Source of the DNA: UBA4782 sp034429195
GTDB taxonomy: Bacteria > Chloroflexota > Anaerolineae > Anaerolineales > Anaerolineaceae
Assembly (NCBI GenBank): GCA_034429195.1
Contig: DAOUGQ010000019.1
Location: 67,417 to 131,416 of the forward strand
Length of the DNA stretch: 64,000 nt
Reading direction: 5' to 3'
In this document: piece after piece, positions 62,391 through 64,000 of the stretch
Layout: every line of letters begins with the position of its first letter
Position numbering within the stretch: the first letter of the stretch is position 1
Translations under genes and position numbers: made by a program
The notes under the pieces: model-generated
Seen by the model: only the letters and a program-made list of their open reading frames with translations
Told to the model about the DNA's origin: nothing
Database searches by the model: none

Positions 62391-63410
62391 ATCCATAATG
62401 GGCAAATCTACCCTGGGCTGGCCCTTTTTTTCTTTATCCTCGGTATGAGGATGAATATGGTTATCCAATGGATTCGCGGTATTGGTAGCTTCACGGTTCA
62501 ATGCAATATCTTCCCATGAAGATGGATCATCCAGCGATTCAAGATGCATGAACATGGTCAGATTGGGGATGACATGGTGTAAGTCGGATTCAATGTGTTC
62601 CAGCAATTGATGACCTCGATGAACTGTCCACTTTCCTGGTACCAACACGTGAAGTGAAACAAAACGTTGTGAACCCGATTGTCGAGTTCGTAAAGCATGA
62701 TATTCTACTGGTTTCTGAAAATTGGCTTCAAGGACCTCAGTAATTTTCTTTATTTCATCCGTTGAAATAGCTGAATCCATCAATCCTAGCGCAGAGCTTC
62801 GAATTATGTGAATTCCCGTCCATACGATATTAGCCGCAACAACCAGGGCAATGATCGGATCAAGGGGTTGCCACCCGGTCAATGCAACGGCACCAATTGC
62901 AACCAGTACGCCTGCTGAAGTCCAGACATCGGTCATCAGGTGTTTTGAATCTGCCTGTAATGTAATTGATTCATAACGCTTACCTGCTTTTTGCAGCACC
63001 AATGCCACACCCAGATTGATGATGGAAGCTGCCAGAGAAACCGCCAATCCAATTCCCAGTTGCTCAAGCGGTTGAGGATCAAGCAGACGTTTTACTGCTG
63101 TAATGCCAATGCTGATGGCAGCTATCAGGATCAATCCACCTTCCAGTCCGCTGGAAAAATACTCTGCCTTGTTGTGCCCAAAAGCATGGTTCTCATCTTG
63201 AGGTTTGGCAGCAAGGGTAAGCATGGTCAATGCCATTAAAGCTCCCAGCAAATTAACGATTGACTCGATCGCATCGGAAAATAACCCAATGGAGCCAGTA
63301 AGGAGATATGCTGTGAATTTCAACCCAATCGTCAATACCGCTGCAGCTATCGATAGCCATGCAAAACGAGCGAGAGAGGTGCGGTTTACGGAAGTATTAA
63401 ACATGTTCAT
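62385..63410 (-). CDS. Cation diffusion facilitator family transporter
   Basis: A 341-residue CDF metal-proton antiporter for divalent cations (Zn, Fe, Co, Cd or Mn). Six membrane helices cover about 12-205; metal-site residues are in SDAIESIVNL of helix 2 and the HLMTDVW motif (HxxxD) of helix 5. A cytoplasmic ferredoxin-like domain (about 210-290) and a His/Asp-rich tail (NHIHPHTEDKEKKG) follow. Met 3 (63404) has a better-spaced AGGA and is an alternative start. Which metal it moves cannot be told. Confidence 0.92.
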   Translation of the reverse strand: MNMFNTSVNRTSLARFAWLSIAAAVLTIGLKFTAYLLTGSIGLFSDAIESIVNLLGALMALTMLTLAAKPQDENHAFGHNKAEYFSSGLEGGLILIAAISIGITAVKRLLDPQPLEQLGIGLAVSLAASIINLGVALVLQKAGKRYESITLQADSKHLMTDVWTSAGVLVAIGAVALTGWQPLDPIIALVVAANIVWTGIHIIRSSALGLMDSAISTDEIKKITEVLEANFQKPVEYHALRTRQSGSQRFVSLHVLVPGKWTVHRGHQLLEHIESDLHHVIPNLTMFMHLESLDDPSSWEDIALNREATNTANPLDNHIHPHTEDKEKKGQPRVDLPIMDN

Positions 63411-63728
63411 GATCCTGAAAATTTTGTTCTAGTTAGAAACTATCAATGGATATTTACCATGTAGGCAAAGTACGCATCATAAAGGATGTAATTCTACCAC
63501 AGCTAATAAACAGTCCAAATAATCAATCAATATGTGAATGTTGCGATGACGCTATAAAATGGTAGGAAGGCTTGAAAGGGGGTGGTGAGTCTACCTGATT
63601 TCTAATAATTCGGAAATGGCGAAGGGATTAATCGTGCATTTGGTTATTTTCGTGACGATCAATTCTTTCAGGTTTAGCTACGGTGAGGTCATCCGTCACA
63701 AACTATTTAGGAACCCTCTTCTGCACGA

Positions 63729-64000
63729 GTGACCCTGAACCCTTTTTGTTGATTAAATAGAAAGTGACTCACCAGGGACTCGACATCGCACCTCGACGGT
63801 GACCCTGAACCTTCTTTGTTGATTAAATAGAAAGTGACTCACCAGGGACTCGACATCGCACCTCGATGGTGACCCTGAACCCTCTTTGTTGATTAAATAG
63901 AAAGTGACTCACCAGGGACTCGACATCGCACCTCGACGGTGACCCTGAACCTTCTTTGTTGATTAAATAGAAAGTGACTCACCAGGGACTCGACATCGCA
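63729..64000. repeat. 70-bp tandem repeat array, continuing past the window
   Basis: Copies start at 63729, 63799, 63869 and 63939, each exactly 70 bases; the last is cut by the window end. They differ only at a CCCT/CCTT pyrimidine stretch and at GACGG or GATGG before the next copy. Copies 1 and 3 share one variant and copies 2 and 4 the other, so the array has a 140-bp higher-order period. All frames contain stops and 70 is not a multiple of three, so it is non-coding. The preceding 63411-63728 holds nothing I recognise. Confidence 0.9.

Noticed and set aside
63729..64000. CRISPR array
   Set aside because: The whole 70-base unit repeats with only one or two base changes; there are no variable spacers and no cas genes.

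Overview
The window looks like chromosomal DNA of an anaerobic or microaerobic Chloroflexota bacterium, most likely class Anaerolineae. This is an inference from gene content and protein style: lipoproteins and membrane proteins with Thr/Pro/Ser-rich linkers, a Ser/Thr kinase fused to a solute-binding domain, very large secreted beta-helix proteins, rubrerythrin, and an ADP-forming acyl-CoA ligase. No rRNA or tRNA gene was found, so taxonomy is not proven by the sequence itself.

Layout. 0-7.4 kb: end of an unidentified lipid-binding-like gene and an iron alcohol dehydrogenase, the principal sigma factor (rpoD) with yceD, an ITPase (rdgB), and small lipoproteins. 7.4-19 kb: an accessory strip with a GGDEF cyclase behind a possible two-state leader, two translationally coupled radical SAM genes behind a palindromic element, metallo-hydrolase, extradiol dioxygenase-like and nadE genes. 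It also holds a cluster of small genes of which several are broken: a VOC protein with an amber stop, a frameshifted nitroreductase and a frameshifted phosphatase-like gene. 19-23.4 kb: a 1156-residue secreted beta-helix protein and rubrerythrin. 23.5-35.1 kb: membrane zinc-ribbon protein, sugar epimerase, DNA glycosylase, ADP-ribosylglycohydrolase, a DUF92-PEBP fusion, an HD-GYP protein, an M28 peptidase, a TlpA-type thioredoxin and acyl-CoA ligase.

35.1-45.3 kb is a one-direction phage-derived block on the minus strand: TerS-like, coiled-coil protein, TerL, portal, a protease-capsid fusion, holin-like, M23 endolysin-like, adaptor and tail-fibre-like genes. I see no integrase, replication, repressor, tail-tube or tape-measure gene. 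A good sigma70-type promoter drives it, with a LexA-like dyad directly at the expected transcription start. A host-type dispersed repeat sits inside it. This looks like a resident, possibly domesticated, SOS-controlled particle module (GTA-like) or a decayed prophage.

45.5-49.1 kb holds a second beta-helix protein, paralogous to the first. 49.3-57.2 kb is a signalling region: a transmembrane Ser/Thr kinase whose outside part is a family-5 solute-binding protein, followed by an apparent operon of a membrane-anchored lectin-fold-like protein, a WD40 lipoprotein, a GAF histidine kinase and an alpha/beta hydrolase. 57.3-63.4 kb: thioredoxin-sixA pair, metallo-hydrolase, esterase lipoprotein, CorC/HlyC-type protein, decayed gene remnants including a DUF4332 fragment, and a cation efflux gene. 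The window ends inside a 70-bp tandem repeat with a 140-bp higher-order period.
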